A stretch of DNA of 64,000 nucleotides from Ectopseudomonas khazarica (GTDB lineage: Bacteria > Pseudomonadota > Gammaproteobacteria > Pseudomonadales > Pseudomonadaceae). A program made the translations under genes and the position numbers. Positions 24,573-33,052 of this stretch are shown one piece after another; the stretch's first letter is position 1, and the number at the start of each line of letters is the position of its first letter. Where the stretch lies: assembly GCF_004521985.1 (NCBI RefSeq), contig NZ_SBHZ01000014.1:1-64000 (forward strand), given 5' to 3'. Below the pieces are notes generated by a model. The model was not told the DNA's origin. It worked only from the letters and a program-made list of their open reading frames with translations, and made no database searches.

Positions 24573-25481
24573 TCAGAACACCGACCAGCCAATGCGCTGA
24601 CTGAGCAGCTCCAGGGCCTTCATGCCGGCCAGCGAGTTGCCGGCGGCGTTCAACTCCGGTGACCACACGCAGACGCTGAACTGCCCCGGCACCACCGCGA
24701 CTATCCCGCCACCCACGCCACTCTTGCCCGGCAGGCCGACGCGATAGGCGAAGTTGCCGGCTTCGTCGTACAGCCCGCTGGTGGCCATGATGGCGTTGAT
24801 CTGCTTGCTCTGGCGCGGCGACAGCACCTGCTCGCCGCTGTGCTGGCAGAACCCCTGGTTGGCCAGGAAGCCGAAGGCCCGCGCCAGGTCGACGCAGCTC
24901 ATGCGCAAGGCGCAGCAACTGAAGTAGCTGCGCAGCACCGCCTCCACCTCGTTGTGGAAATTGCCGAACGACTGCATCAGGTAGGCCGCCGCCGCGTTGC
25001 GTGCGCGGTGCTGGTACTCCGACTCGGCGACATGGTTGTCCACCGTCACCTCCGGGTTGTCCGACAGGCGCCGGACGAAGTCGCGCATCGACAGCGCCGG
25101 TGCTGCGTAGCGCGACTGGTTGATGTCGCAGATCACCAGGGCGCCGGCGTTGATGAAGGGGTTGCGCGGCCTGCCGCGTTCGAACTCGAGCTGTACCAGC
25201 GAGTTGAATGGCTGCCCCGAGGGTTCGTGGCCGAGGCGCTGCCAGATGTCTTCGCCGCTGTGGCCGATGGCCTGCACCAGGCTGAAGACCTTGGAGATGC
25301 TCTGGATGGAAAACGGCGTGCGCGCATCGCCGGCGACATGCAGCTGGCCATCGTTGCCGTACACGGCGATGCCCAGTTGATCGGGGACGATACTGGCCAG
25401 GGCGGGGATGTAGTCGGCGACCTTGCCCTGGCCGATCAGCGGGCGGACTTCATCGAGAATTTCGTTCAACAGCGCTTGCAT
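24573..25481 (-). CDS. glsA: Glutaminase (serine-dependent, GlsA/GlsB type)
   Basis: 302 residues, the standard length. The beta-lactamase-like catalytic motif Ser-Ile-Gln-Ser-Ile-Ser-Lys (Ser-x-x-Lys) is near residue 60; Glu-Pro-Ser-Gly-Gln-Pro-Phe-Asn-Ser, Asn-Pro-Phe-Ile-Asn-Ala-Gly-Ala-Leu and the Gly-Leu-Pro-Gly-Lys-Ser-Gly-Val-Gly-Gly-Gly loop complete the active site. It hydrolyses glutamine to glutamate and ammonia in the cytoplasm. The start was set at Met-Gln-Ala-Leu-Leu; a longer frame adds 22 residues without family similarity. Confidence 0.93.
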   Translation of the reverse strand: MQALLNEILDEVRPLIGQGKVADYIPALASIVPDQLGIAVYGNDGQLHVAGDARTPFSIQSISKVFSLVQAIGHSGEDIWQRLGHEPSGQPFNSLVQLEFERGRPRNPFINAGALVICDINQSRYAAPALSMRDFVRRLSDNPEVTVDNHVAESEYQHRARNAAAAYLMQSFGNFHNEVEAVLRSYFSCCALRMSCVDLARAFGFLANQGFCQHSGEQVLSPRQSKQINAIMATSGLYDEAGNFAYRVGLPGKSGVGGGIVAVVPGQFSVCVWSPELNAAGNSLAGMKALELLSQRIGWSVF

Positions 25482-25826
25482 GGGTAGAGCCTGTTCAAAG
25501 TCTCGCGAGCTGGAGTCATGCAAGGTGCAACGACCAGCGGGATGCACAGCCCAGGGCTGGCCCGAAGGGTGAGCGCCAGCGAATCAAGCAGGCGAGGACC
25601 GGTAGGAGTCGCGCTCGACTTTTCGAGCGGTGAATGAGCATTCCGAGCTTGTCCTTCGAGCAGCATGGCCGACGCGCAGCTGACTTTGGGCTGGCTCGCG
25701 GCGGCGCCGGGTTGCCCCGGCATGTCAATCCTAGACGCCGGCGGACGAGGTGGAATCACAGACGACGGCTTGCTCTGGCAGGCGCGGGCCCCTAGTCTCG
25801 GTCTCCCCTTTCGCTGGCGCAGTACG
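25482..25826. other. Intergenic region between glutaminase and the AEC transporter genes
   Basis: About 345 bases between two divergent genes, presumably holding both promoters. No clear operator or RNA structure was seen. It contains a short hairpin GTCGCGCTCGAC, and the string AATGAGCATTCCG that recurs downstream of purK near 4.19 kb. An in-frame upstream extension of the AEC gene lacks hydrophobic character and is unlikely to be translated. Confidence 0.4.
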
Positions 25827-26756
25827 ATGTCCACCGTTCTCAATGTCCTGTTGCCGATCTTCGGCCTGATCCTGATCGGCTACATCTGCCGACGTACCAA
25901 CCGCCTGGGACCGACCGCCGCCTCTGAGATGAACCGCTTCGTGGTCTGGCTCGGCCTGCCGGCATTGCTGTTCAGCCTCACGGCCAAGGCCGACTGGGCG
26001 CATATCTGGCAGCCGGGTTTCCTGCTCGCGTTCACCGGCGGCATGCTGGCGGTGTTCCTGATCACCCTGGCGTATCGCTGGAAAGCCACGGGCAGCCTGG
26101 TCGACGCCAGTATCGATGGCCTCAGCGCCGGCTACGCCAACACCGGCTACATCGGCATTCCGCTGTGCGTGCTGGTGCTCGGCGACGACGGCATGGCGCC
26201 GGCGTTGATCGCCTCGCTGATGGTGGTCTGCGTGCTGTTCGGCCTGGCGGTGGTGTGCATCGAGGTGGGGTTGCAGAGCAAGAAGGGGCTGGCCGGGGCG
26301 ATCCTCCAGGTGTTCGCCGCGCTGCTGAAGAACCCGCTGGTGGTGGCGCCGCTGCTCGGCGCCGCCTGGGCCCTGGGCGGCGCTCAGCTGCCCGCGGCGC
26401 TGGACGAATTCCTGCGCCTGCTGGGGGCCGCCACCGTGCCTTGCGCCCTGGTCTCGCTGGGCCTGTTCCTGGCGCAGCGGCAAAGCGGCTCGGGCGCCGG
26501 GGCCTGGCCTCTGGTAGGCCTCAAGCTGGTGTTGCAGCCGCTGGTGACCTGGTTCATCGCCTTCGTCCTGCTCGACCTGCCACCCTTCTGGGCACACGCT
26601 GCGCTGCTGCTCAGCGCGCTGCCAACCGGCACCGGCCCCTTCATGCTGGCCGAGTACTACGACCGCGAGGCCGGGCTGGTGTCGCGGGCGATCCTGTTCT
26701 CGACCCTGGGCTCGCTGCTCACCCTGTCGCTGATCCTGCTGCTGATCACGCCGTGA
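25827..26756 (+). CDS. AEC family transporter (auxin efflux carrier type)
   Basis: 309 residues with about ten membrane helices in two repeats of five. Family features include Phe-Gly-Leu-Ile-Leu-Ile-Gly-Tyr in helix 1, Leu-Gly-Leu-Pro-Ala-Leu-Leu-Phe in helix 2, Gly-Tyr-Ala-Asn-Thr-Gly-Tyr-Ile-Gly-Ile-Pro-Leu (the conserved helix 4 crossing) and Val-Ser-Leu-Gly-Leu-Phe-Leu in the second repeat. Bacterial members move malonate, malate or small organic anions; the substrate cannot be named here. Its last 11 bases overlap the 3' end of the convergent gene. Confidence 0.88.
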   Translation: MSTVLNVLLPIFGLILIGYICRRTNRLGPTAASEMNRFVVWLGLPALLFSLTAKADWAHIWQPGFLLAFTGGMLAVFLITLAYRWKATGSLVDASIDGLSAGYANTGYIGIPLCVLVLGDDGMAPALIASLMVVCVLFGLAVVCIEVGLQSKKGLAGAILQVFAALLKNPLVVAPLLGAAWALGGAQLPAALDEFLRLLGAATVPCALVSLGLFLAQRQSGSGAGAWPLVGLKLVLQPLVTWFIAFVLLDLPPFWAHAALLLSALPTGTGPFMLAEYYDREAGLVSRAILFSTLGSLLTLSLILLLITP

Positions 26757-27387
26757 GCTGCAGCTCCACCCCCAGCTGTTGCGACAGGCAGGGCCAGCGC
26801 TGCCAGGCCGACGCGGTATTCGGCGCCGCCAGGCGCTCGCGGTAGGCCTGCACGGACGGCTGGTCGAAGCTGCTGTCGTCGAGCATGCCGGCCAGGGCAT
26901 GGTGCACCGCTTCGTCCAGCTGGTTGGCGAACGGCTCGCCGATCAACTGGTGGGCGATCAGGTTGGCGCGGGTGGTATCCAGCGGGATCAACGGCTGCCC
27001 GAGGTGGGCGATGTAGCGGTCGTTGACCTCTTCCACCAGGCGATGCGCCAGGTAGGCCTCGTCGAGCAGGCCTTCGAGCCCTTCGTGCCCCGCCACCAGC
27101 GTCGGCGGCTGCAGGAAGAACTGCTCGGCGATCTTCAGCACCGGTTTCACCGCCGCCTCGATCCCGGCTTCGCGGGCCACGTCGGCGGCCGCGTCGAGGA
27201 CGTCCGGCACCTCTTCGATATAGGCGATGACGAAAGCGCTCAGCGCCCCCGATGCATTGTCTTCGGGCAGGCGGATGGAGGGATGCAGGCGTTCCAGCTG
27301 CGTCTGGAGGAAGCGGGCGAGGGTCTGCTCGCCGGCTTCCTGCTGGCGGGCCTGTGCGATCAGTTGGCGAAGGGAGGCGGTGTTCAT
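26746..27387 (-). CDS. Conserved Pseudomonas protein of unknown function (next to cox genes)
   Basis: 213 residues, cytoplasmic, no recognised domain. It is mainly alpha-helical, with a Gln/Glu-rich N-terminal helix, a central acidic stretch Glu-Glu-Val-Pro-Asp-Val-Leu-Asp-Ala-Ala-Ala-Asp-Val, and a later Leu-Ile-Ala-His-Gln-Leu-Ile-Gly-Glu-Pro-Phe-Ala-Asn-Gln-Leu. It occupies the position of PA0104 in PAO1, divergent from coxB, so orthology is likely by synteny. Nothing indicates a role in oxidase assembly beyond position. Confidence 0.6.
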   Translation of the reverse strand: MNTASLRQLIAQARQQEAGEQTLARFLQTQLERLHPSIRLPEDNASGALSAFVIAYIEEVPDVLDAAADVAREAGIEAAVKPVLKIAEQFFLQPPTLVAGHEGLEGLLDEAYLAHRLVEEVNDRYIAHLGQPLIPLDTTRANLIAHQLIGEPFANQLDEAVHHALAGMLDDSSFDQPSVQAYRERLAAPNTASAWQRWPCLSQQLGVELQLTA

Positions 27388-27795
27388 GACTGCTCCTACG
27401 AATTCAGGACATGGACGTGAACCTTAGCCGGCGTAATTCGCGGGCTAAGACGCGATTGTCATAACTTTTTCATACTTATGCGAGTCCGCTATATCTACCT
27501 GTATCAGAAACGCTACAACCCGCGCCGGGCGCGCTCTTCAGCATCGGCGTCGGGAGGGCATGGAGGGCCTTTCCGGCACATTGCGGGCTGAAAGTCGCCG
27601 TCTATACTCGATTTCGAAAGGCAGTACCTGATGGAACCGGACGGGCTCAGGCACGGAAAGGTTTTGACAGCAGTTGCCAGCAGTCAGGCGGGGCAGCCCA
27701 GGCAGTGAGCCAGGCGCGATCTCGTCGATGGCAGTCGATCCCTTAGCCGCAGGCTCAGCCGGCGGGATAACAAGAACAATCAAGGGGAACCCGCA
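27388..27795. other. Leader and promoter region of the cox operon
   Basis: 408 bases separate the divergent gene from coxB. Besides the promoter described separately, a second -10-like string CTATATCT occurs at 27489-27496. No open frame with a ribosome site is visible, and the leader from the likely start to coxB would be about 180 bases. Confidence 0.4.
27581..27608 (+). promoter_or_regulatory. Candidate cox operon promoter with a sigma-S-like -10
   Basis: TTGCGG, 16 bases, then TATACT within CTATACT, the preferred -10 of RpoS holoenzyme. In P. aeruginosa the aa3 oxidase genes are known to be RpoS-dependent and starvation-induced, so this element fits; the transcription start itself is not shown by sequence. 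Confidence 0.5.
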
Positions 27796-28920
27796 ATGAT
27801 GCGACATCCACGAGTCTGGATGGGCCTCCTGCTGTGGCTGGCATTGGGCTCGGCGCACGCCCAGTGGACGGTCAACATGGCGCCCGGTGTCACCGAGGTC
27901 AGCCGTTCCGTCTTCGACCTGCACATGACCATCTTCTGGATCTGTGTGGTGATCGGCATCCTGGTGTTCGGTGCCATGTTCTGGTCGATGATCCTGCACC
28001 GCCGCTCCACCGGCCAGGAGCCCGCGCACTTCCATGAAAGTACCACCGTCGAGATTCTCTGGACCGTGGTGCCACTGTTCATCCTGGTGGCGATGGCGAT
28101 TCCCGCGACCAAGACGCTGATCGACATCTACGACTCGTCCGAGTCCGAGCTGGACATCCAGATCACCGGCTACCAGTGGAAGTGGCACTACAAGTACCTG
28201 GGCCAGGATGTCGAGTTCTTCAGCAACCTGGCCACGCCGCGCACGCAGATCACCAACCGCGAAGACAAGGGCGAACACTACCTGCTGGAGGTGGACGAGC
28301 CGCTGGTGGTGCCGGTGGGCACCAAGGTGCGCTTCCTCATCACCGCGGCCGACGTGATCCATTCCTGGTGGGTGCCGGCACTGGCGGTGAAGAAGGATGC
28401 CATTCCCGGCTTCATCAACGAATCCTGGACCCGCATCGAGGAGCCCGGCATCTACCGTGGCCAGTGCACCGAGCTGTGCGGCAAGGATCACGGCTTCATG
28501 CCCGTGGTGGTCGAGGCCAAGTCCAAGGAGGACTTCGCCGCCTGGCTGGCCGAGCGCAAGCAGGCGGCCGCTGCCGAGCGCGAGCTGACCAGCAAGGAGT
28601 GGACCATGGAAGAGCTGATGGCGCGTGGCGAGAAGGCCTACAACACCACCTGCGCCGCCTGCCACCAGCCCACCGGTGAAGGCCTGCCGCCGATGTTCCC
28701 GGCACTCAAGGGTTCGCCCGTCGCCACCGGGCCGGCCGAAGGCCATATCGACATCGTCTTCCATGGCAGACCTGGGACTTCCATGGCGGCGTTCGGCAAG
28801 CAGCTGTCGCCGGTCGACCTGGCCGCCATCATCACCTACGAGCGCAATGCCTGGGGCAACAATGTCGGTGACATGGTCACGCCCAAGGACATCCTCGATT
28901 TCTCCAAGGCGCAGGAGTAA
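27796..28920 (+). CDS. coxB: Cytochrome c oxidase subunit II with fused cytochrome c domain
   Basis: 374 residues. Signal peptide (ending Ala-His-Ala), two membrane helices, then the CuA domain with Gly-Gln-Cys-Thr-Glu-Leu-Cys-Gly-Lys-Asp-His-Gly-Phe-Met (Cys-x3-Cys-x3-His-x2-Met) and the aromatic Tyr-Gln-Trp-Lys-Trp-His-Tyr electron-entry segment. A C-terminal ~100-residue extension carries a heme-c motif Cys-Ala-Ala-Cys-His plus a downstream Met ligand (Thr-Ser-Met-Ala-Ala-Phe), making this a caa3-like subunit II. It accepts electrons from periplasmic cytochrome c and passes them to subunit I, encoded 4 bases downstream. Confidence 0.96.
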   Translation: MMRHPRVWMGLLLWLALGSAHAQWTVNMAPGVTEVSRSVFDLHMTIFWICVVIGILVFGAMFWSMILHRRSTGQEPAHFHESTTVEILWTVVPLFILVAMAIPATKTLIDIYDSSESELDIQITGYQWKWHYKYLGQDVEFFSNLATPRTQITNREDKGEHYLLEVDEPLVVPVGTKVRFLITAADVIHSWWVPALAVKKDAIPGFINESWTRIEEPGIYRGQCTELCGKDHGFMPVVVEAKSKEDFAAWLAERKQAAAAERELTSKEWTMEELMARGEKAYNTTCAACHQPTGEGLPPMFPALKGSPVATGPAEGHIDIVFHGRPGTSMAAFGKQLSPVDLAAIITYERNAWGNNVGDMVTPKDILDFSKAQE

Positions 28921-28924
28921 GGAC

Positions 28925-30508
28925 ATGAGTGCAGTGATCGACCACGGTCATACTGACCACCACCATGGCCCGGCCAAGGGCCTGATGCGCTGGGTGCTGA
29001 CCACCAACCACAAGGACATCGGCACGATGTACCTGTGGTTCAGCTTCTGCGCCTTCCTGCTCGGCGGCTCGATGGCCATGGTCATCCGTGCCGAGCTGTT
29101 CCAGCCGGGCCTGCAGATCGTGCAGCCGGAGTTCTTCAACCAGATGACCACCATGCACGGCCTGATCATGGTCTTCGGCGCGGTGATGCCGGCCTTCGTC
29201 GGCCTGGCCAACTGGATGATCCCGCTGATGATCGGCGCGCCGGACATGGCCCTGCCGCGCATGAACAACTTCAGCTTCTGGTTGCTGCCGGCGGCCTTCG
29301 GTCTGCTGGTCAGCACCCTGTTCATGGAGGGCGGCGGGCCCAACTTCGGCTGGACCTTCTACGCGCCGCTGTCGACCACCTATGCGCCGGAGAGCACCAC
29401 CTTCTTCATCTTCGCCATCCACCTGATGGGCATCAGCTCGATCATGGGCGCGATCAACGTGATCGCCACCATCCTCAACCTGCGTGCGCCCGGCATGACG
29501 CTGATGAAGATGCCGCTGTTCGTCTGGACCTGGCTGATCACCGCCTTCCTGCTCATCGCGGTGATGCCGGTGCTGGCCGGCGTGGTGACCATGATGCTGA
29601 TGGACATCCACTTCGGCACCAGCTTCTTCAACGCCGCCGGCGGTGGTGACCCGGTGCTGTTCCAGCATGTGTTCTGGTTCTTCGGCCACCCCGAGGTGTA
29701 CATCATGATCCTGCCCGCGTTCGGTGCGGTCAGCTCGATCATCCCGGCGTTCGCGCGCAAGCCGCTGTTCGGCTACACCTCGATGGTCTACGCCACGGCG
29801 GCCATCGCCTTCCTCTCGTTCATCGTCTGGGCGCACCACATGTTCACCGTCGGCATCCCGCTGACCGGCGAGCTGTTCTTCATGTACGCCACCATGCTGA
29901 TCGCCGTGCCCACCGGGGTGAAGGTGTTCAACTGGGCCAGCACCATGTGGCAGGGCTCGATGACCTTCGAGACGCCGATGCTGTTCTCGGTGGCCTTCGT
30001 CATCCTGTTCACCATCGGCGGTTTCTCCGGGCTGATGCTGGCCATCGCCCCGTCGGACTTCCAGTACCACGACACCTACTTCGTGGTGGCCCACTTCCAC
30101 TACGTGCTGGTGCCCGGTGCGATCTTCGGCATCTTCGCCTCGGCCTACTTCTGGCTGCCGAAATGGACCGGCCACATGTACGACGAGACCCTGGGCAAGC
30201 TGCACTTCTGGATGAGCTTCGTCGGCATGAACCTGGCCTTCTTCCCGATGCATTTCGTCGGCCTGGCCGGCATGCCGCGGCGCATCCCCGACTACAACCT
30301 GATGTTCGCCAACTTCAACATGGTCTCCAGCATCGGCGCCTTCCTGTTCGGGGCGACCCAGCTGCTGTTCCTGTTCATCGTCATCAAGTGCATCCGCGGC
30401 GGCAAGCCGGCTCCGGCCAAGCCCTGGGATGGCGCTGAAGGGCTGGAGTGGACGGTGCCCTCGCCGGCGCCTTACCACACCTTCAGCACGCCGCCGGAAG
30501 TGAAGTAG
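28925..30508 (+). CDS. coxA: Cytochrome c oxidase subunit I, aa3 type
   Basis: 527 residues with twelve membrane helices. The copper-B ligand His and its cross-linked Tyr are in Trp-Phe-Phe-Gly-His-Pro-Glu-Val-Tyr-Ile; the His-His pair is in Trp-Ala-His-His-Met-Phe-Thr-Val-Gly; the heme ligands in His-Asp-Thr-Tyr-Phe-Val-Val-Ala-His-Phe-His-Tyr. The D-channel Asn-Gln and K-channel Lys/Thr region (Thr-Gly-Val-Lys-Val-Phe-Asn) are visible, so it is a proton-pumping A-type oxidase. An N-terminal His-rich stretch precedes helix 1. Confidence 0.97.
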   Translation: MSAVIDHGHTDHHHGPAKGLMRWVLTTNHKDIGTMYLWFSFCAFLLGGSMAMVIRAELFQPGLQIVQPEFFNQMTTMHGLIMVFGAVMPAFVGLANWMIPLMIGAPDMALPRMNNFSFWLLPAAFGLLVSTLFMEGGGPNFGWTFYAPLSTTYAPESTTFFIFAIHLMGISSIMGAINVIATILNLRAPGMTLMKMPLFVWTWLITAFLLIAVMPVLAGVVTMMLMDIHFGTSFFNAAGGGDPVLFQHVFWFFGHPEVYIMILPAFGAVSSIIPAFARKPLFGYTSMVYATAAIAFLSFIVWAHHMFTVGIPLTGELFFMYATMLIAVPTGVKVFNWASTMWQGSMTFETPMLFSVAFVILFTIGGFSGLMLAIAPSDFQYHDTYFVVAHFHYVLVPGAIFGIFASAYFWLPKWTGHMYDETLGKLHFWMSFVGMNLAFFPMHFVGLAGMPRRIPDYNLMFANFNMVSSIGAFLFGATQLLFLFIVIKCIRGGKPAPAKPWDGAEGLEWTVPSPAPYHTFSTPPEVK

Positions 30509-30518
30509 GAGGTCCGCC

Positions 30519-31085
30519 GTGAGCGAGGTCATCGCGACGCGTCGCCTGGTCGCCCGCCTGCTGGTCGTGGTGGTGGTGATGTTCTGTTTCGGCGTCTTCG
30601 TCCTGCCGCCGTTCTACGACGCCATGTGCCGTGTGTTCGGGATCAACGGCAAGACCGCCGGCCCCTATCAGGGCGAGCAGGTGATCGATGAGGTGCGTCA
30701 GGTGCGCGTGCAGTTCCTCGCCACCAACTCGGCCGAGATGGTCTGGGAGTTCGCGCCCAAGGCCGACGAGCTGCTGGTTCATCCGGGGGAAACCCGCGAC
30801 ATGCTGTTCGTCGCCTACAACCCCAGCGACCACCCGATGACCGCGCAAGCGATTCCCAGCATCTCGCCTTCGAAGGCGGCGGCCTTCTTCCACAAGACCG
30901 AGTGTTTCTGCTTCAGCCAGCAGGTGTTGCAGCCCGGCGAACGCATCGAGATGCCGGTGCGCTTCATCGTCGACCGCGACCTGCCACAGGACGTGAAACA
31001 CCTGACCCTGAGCTACACCCTGTTCGATATCACCGAACGCAAACCGCCAGTGGTACAGGCGACCCTTGCTCGGGCGACTCCATAA
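30519..31085 (+). CDS. ctaG: Cytochrome c oxidase copper-assembly protein CtaG (Cox11)
   Basis: 188 residues, GTG start after AGGAGGT. One N-terminal membrane anchor (about residues 12-35) is followed by a periplasmic beta domain containing the copper-binding Glu-Cys-Phe-Cys-Phe-Ser-Gln-Gln motif and Asn-Pro-Ser-Asp-His-Pro-Met-Thr-Ala-Gln-Ala. CtaG delivers copper to the CuB centre of subunit I. It is located between coxA and coxC as in other pseudomonads. Confidence 0.95.
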   Translation: MSEVIATRRLVARLLVVVVVMFCFGVFVLPPFYDAMCRVFGINGKTAGPYQGEQVIDEVRQVRVQFLATNSAEMVWEFAPKADELLVHPGETRDMLFVAYNPSDHPMTAQAIPSISPSKAAAFFHKTECFCFSQQVLQPGERIEMPVRFIVDRDLPQDVKHLTLSYTLFDITERKPPVVQATLARATP

Positions 31086-31096
31086 GGAGAACAACA

Positions 31097-31984
31097 ATGT
31101 CGAGTCACGAAAACTATTACGTACCGGCGCAAAGCAAGTGGCCCATCGTCGCCAGTATCGGGTTGCTGGTGAGTTTCTTCGGCGTGGGGACCTGGTTCAA
31201 CGACCTGTCGGCGGGGCGGGAGAGTTCCAACGGCCCGCTGATCTTCTTCGTCGGCGGGCTGATCCTGGCCTGGATGCTGTTCGGCTGGTTCGGCAACGTC
31301 ATCAAGGAAAGTCGCAGTGGCCTGTACAGCGCGCAGATGGACCGCTCGTTCCGCTGGGGCATGAGCTGGTTCATCTTCTCCGAGGTGATGTTCTTCGCCG
31401 CCTTCTTCGGCGCGCTGTTCTACATCCGCACCTTTGCCGTGCCCTGGCTGGGCGGTGAAGGCGACAAGGGTGTGTCGAACATGCTCTGGGAGGGCTTCGA
31501 GTACAACTGGCCCCTGCTGCAGAACCCCGACTCCAAGCTGTTCCCGCCGCCCACCGGGGTCATCGATCCGTGGCACCTGCCGCTGGTCAACACCATCCTG
31601 CTGGTGTCTTCCAGCTTCACCGTCACCTTCGCCCACCATGCCCTGAAGAAGAATCACCGGGGGGCGCTCAAGGCCTGGCTGGCGGCCACCATCGTGCTGG
31701 GCCTGAGCTTTCTGTTCTTCCAGGTCGAGGAGTACATCGAAGCCTACACCGAGCTGGGCCTGACGCTGGGCTCGGGCATCTACGGGGCGACCTTCTTCAT
31801 GCTCACGGGTTTCCACGGCGCCCACGTGACGCTCGGCACCCTGATCCTGACCGTCATGCTGGTGCGCATCCTGCGCGGGCATTTCGATGCCGACAAGCAC
31901 TTCGGTTTCGAGGCCGCCGCCTGGTACTGGCACTTCGTCGACGTGGTCTGGCTGGGCCTGTTCATCTTCGTCTACGTGCTGTGA
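31097..31984 (+). CDS. coxC: Cytochrome c oxidase subunit III
   Basis: 295 residues, seven membrane helices. It carries the subunit III marks Arg-Trp-Gly-Met-Ser-Trp-Phe-Ile-Phe-Ser-Glu-Val-Met-Phe-Phe, Val-Glu-Glu-Tyr-Ile-Glu-Ala-Tyr, Gly-Phe-His-Gly-Ala-His-Val, and a final Trp-Tyr-Trp-His-Phe-Val-Asp-Val-Val-Trp. The subunit stabilises the catalytic core and may feed oxygen and protons. It starts 11 bases after ctaG with an AAGGAGA site. Confidence 0.95.
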   Translation: MSSHENYYVPAQSKWPIVASIGLLVSFFGVGTWFNDLSAGRESSNGPLIFFVGGLILAWMLFGWFGNVIKESRSGLYSAQMDRSFRWGMSWFIFSEVMFFAAFFGALFYIRTFAVPWLGGEGDKGVSNMLWEGFEYNWPLLQNPDSKLFPPPTGVIDPWHLPLVNTILLVSSSFTVTFAHHALKKNHRGALKAWLAATIVLGLSFLFFQVEEYIEAYTELGLTLGSGIYGATFFMLTGFHGAHVTLGTLILTVMLVRILRGHFDADKHFGFEAAAWYWHFVDVVWLGLFIFVYVL

Positions 31985-32048
31985 GGCAGCGGCGAGCCAC
32001 ACGCTTCACGCTGCAAGAAACGCGCTGCGGATCGTCGCAGGCGTTGCG

Positions 32049-32252
32049 CTACCAGCTGACGTGGGACACCAGTTGCCCTGAATAGAAGCCCCAGGCGATC
32101 AGGGCGACGGTGATGGCGGTCAGGCCGACGCGCAGGGCCAGGGCGCCGAGGACACGGGAACCATGGCCTTCGTCCTTGACCAGGAAGAACAGGCCGCTGA
32201 ACAGGCTGGTGAGCGTGGCCAGCAGCAAGAGGATGATCGCGGCCTTGAGCAT
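32049..32252 (-). CDS. DUF2909 twin-helix membrane protein
   Basis: 67 residues with two hydrophobic helices joined by a charged loop (Lys-Asp-Glu-Gly-His-Gly-Ser-Arg), matching DUF2909 proteins found beside cox genes in pseudomonads (PAO1 PA0109 position). It is on the opposite strand to the operon that surrounds it. Function unknown; assembly or stability of the oxidase is a guess from context. The longer frame upstream has no homologue-like features, so the start was placed at Met-Leu-Lys-Ala. Confidence 0.8.
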   Translation of the reverse strand: MLKAAIILLLLATLTSLFSGLFFLVKDEGHGSRVLGALALRVGLTAITVALIAWGFYSGQLVSHVSW

Positions 32253-32323
32253 GCGGGACTCCGGGGGAATCGACTGATGCAGTGCAGTATAGCCAGCCAC
32301 TCCAAGCCCAACGGCAGGTTGCG

Positions 32324-33052
32324 ATGAGCGCCTTCCGTCCCGGCTGGCTGCCCAGCCTGCTGGTCGCCCTGCTCCTGCCGGGGTTGTTGTGGCTGGGCTT
32401 CTGGCAGCTGCAGCGCGGTGACGAGAAGCGCCAGCTGCTGGCCAGTTTCGAGGCACGGCGCCAGGCCGAGCCGATCAGCCTCGACCAGCTCGAGCCACTG
32501 CGCGACCCCGCCTATCGGCGCGTGCAGCTGCATGGCTACTTCGACAGCGAGCACAGCCTGCTGCTGGACAACCGGATTCGTGACGGCCATGCCGGCGTGG
32601 AACTGCTGCAACCCTTCTACGACCAGCCCAGCGGGCTCTGGGTGTTGCTCAACCGTGGCTGGCTGCCCTGGCCGGACCGGCGCACGCCGCCCCGGTTCGC
32701 CAGCCCCGATGGCGTCATGCAGCTCACGGCCTGGGTCTACGTGGCACCTGCGGGCGGCTTGCACCTGCAGTCCGGCGCCACGGAGGGCTGGCCCCGGCTG
32801 ATCACCCAGGTCGAGGCCTCCGACCTGTGGCAGCGCCTGGGGCGCGGTGGCCTGCCATTCGAGGTGCGCCTGGAACCCGGGCCCGCCAGCTATCGCGTCG
32901 ACTGGCCGATCGTCTCCATGAGCCCCAGCAAGCATGTGGGCTATGCCGTGCAGTGGTTCGCCCTGGCTGCGGCACTGCTCGGCCTGTTCATCTATCTCGG
33001 AATACACAACGCACGGGAGATTCGCCATGAACCCAGCCATCGCCATGCCTGA
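32324..33052 (+). CDS. SURF1 family oxidase assembly protein
   Basis: 242 residues with the two-helix SURF1 topology: helix near residues 7-25 ending Gly-Phe-Trp-Gln-Leu-Gln-Arg-Gly-Asp-Glu-Lys, a periplasmic domain (Leu-Leu-Asp-Asn-Arg, Trp-Val-Leu-Leu-Asn-Arg-Gly-Trp-Leu), and a closing helix preceded by His-Val-Gly-Tyr-Ala-Val-Gln-Trp-Phe. SURF1 helps insert heme a. The chosen ATG has a weak CAGG site; an ATG 42 bases earlier is possible. The 3' end overlaps the next gene by 26 bases. Confidence 0.9.
   Translation: MSAFRPGWLPSLLVALLLPGLLWLGFWQLQRGDEKRQLLASFEARRQAEPISLDQLEPLRDPAYRRVQLHGYFDSEHSLLLDNRIRDGHAGVELLQPFYDQPSGLWVLLNRGWLPWPDRRTPPRFASPDGVMQLTAWVYVAPAGGLHLQSGATEGWPRLITQVEASDLWQRLGRGGLPFEVRLEPGPASYRVDWPIVSMSPSKHVGYAVQWFALAAALLGLFIYLGIHNAREIRHEPSHRHA

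Noticed and set aside
28877..30532. 551-codon open frame antisense to coxA
   Set aside because: Same type of shadow; rich in His/Glu/Arg from reversed membrane-helix codons, with no family features.
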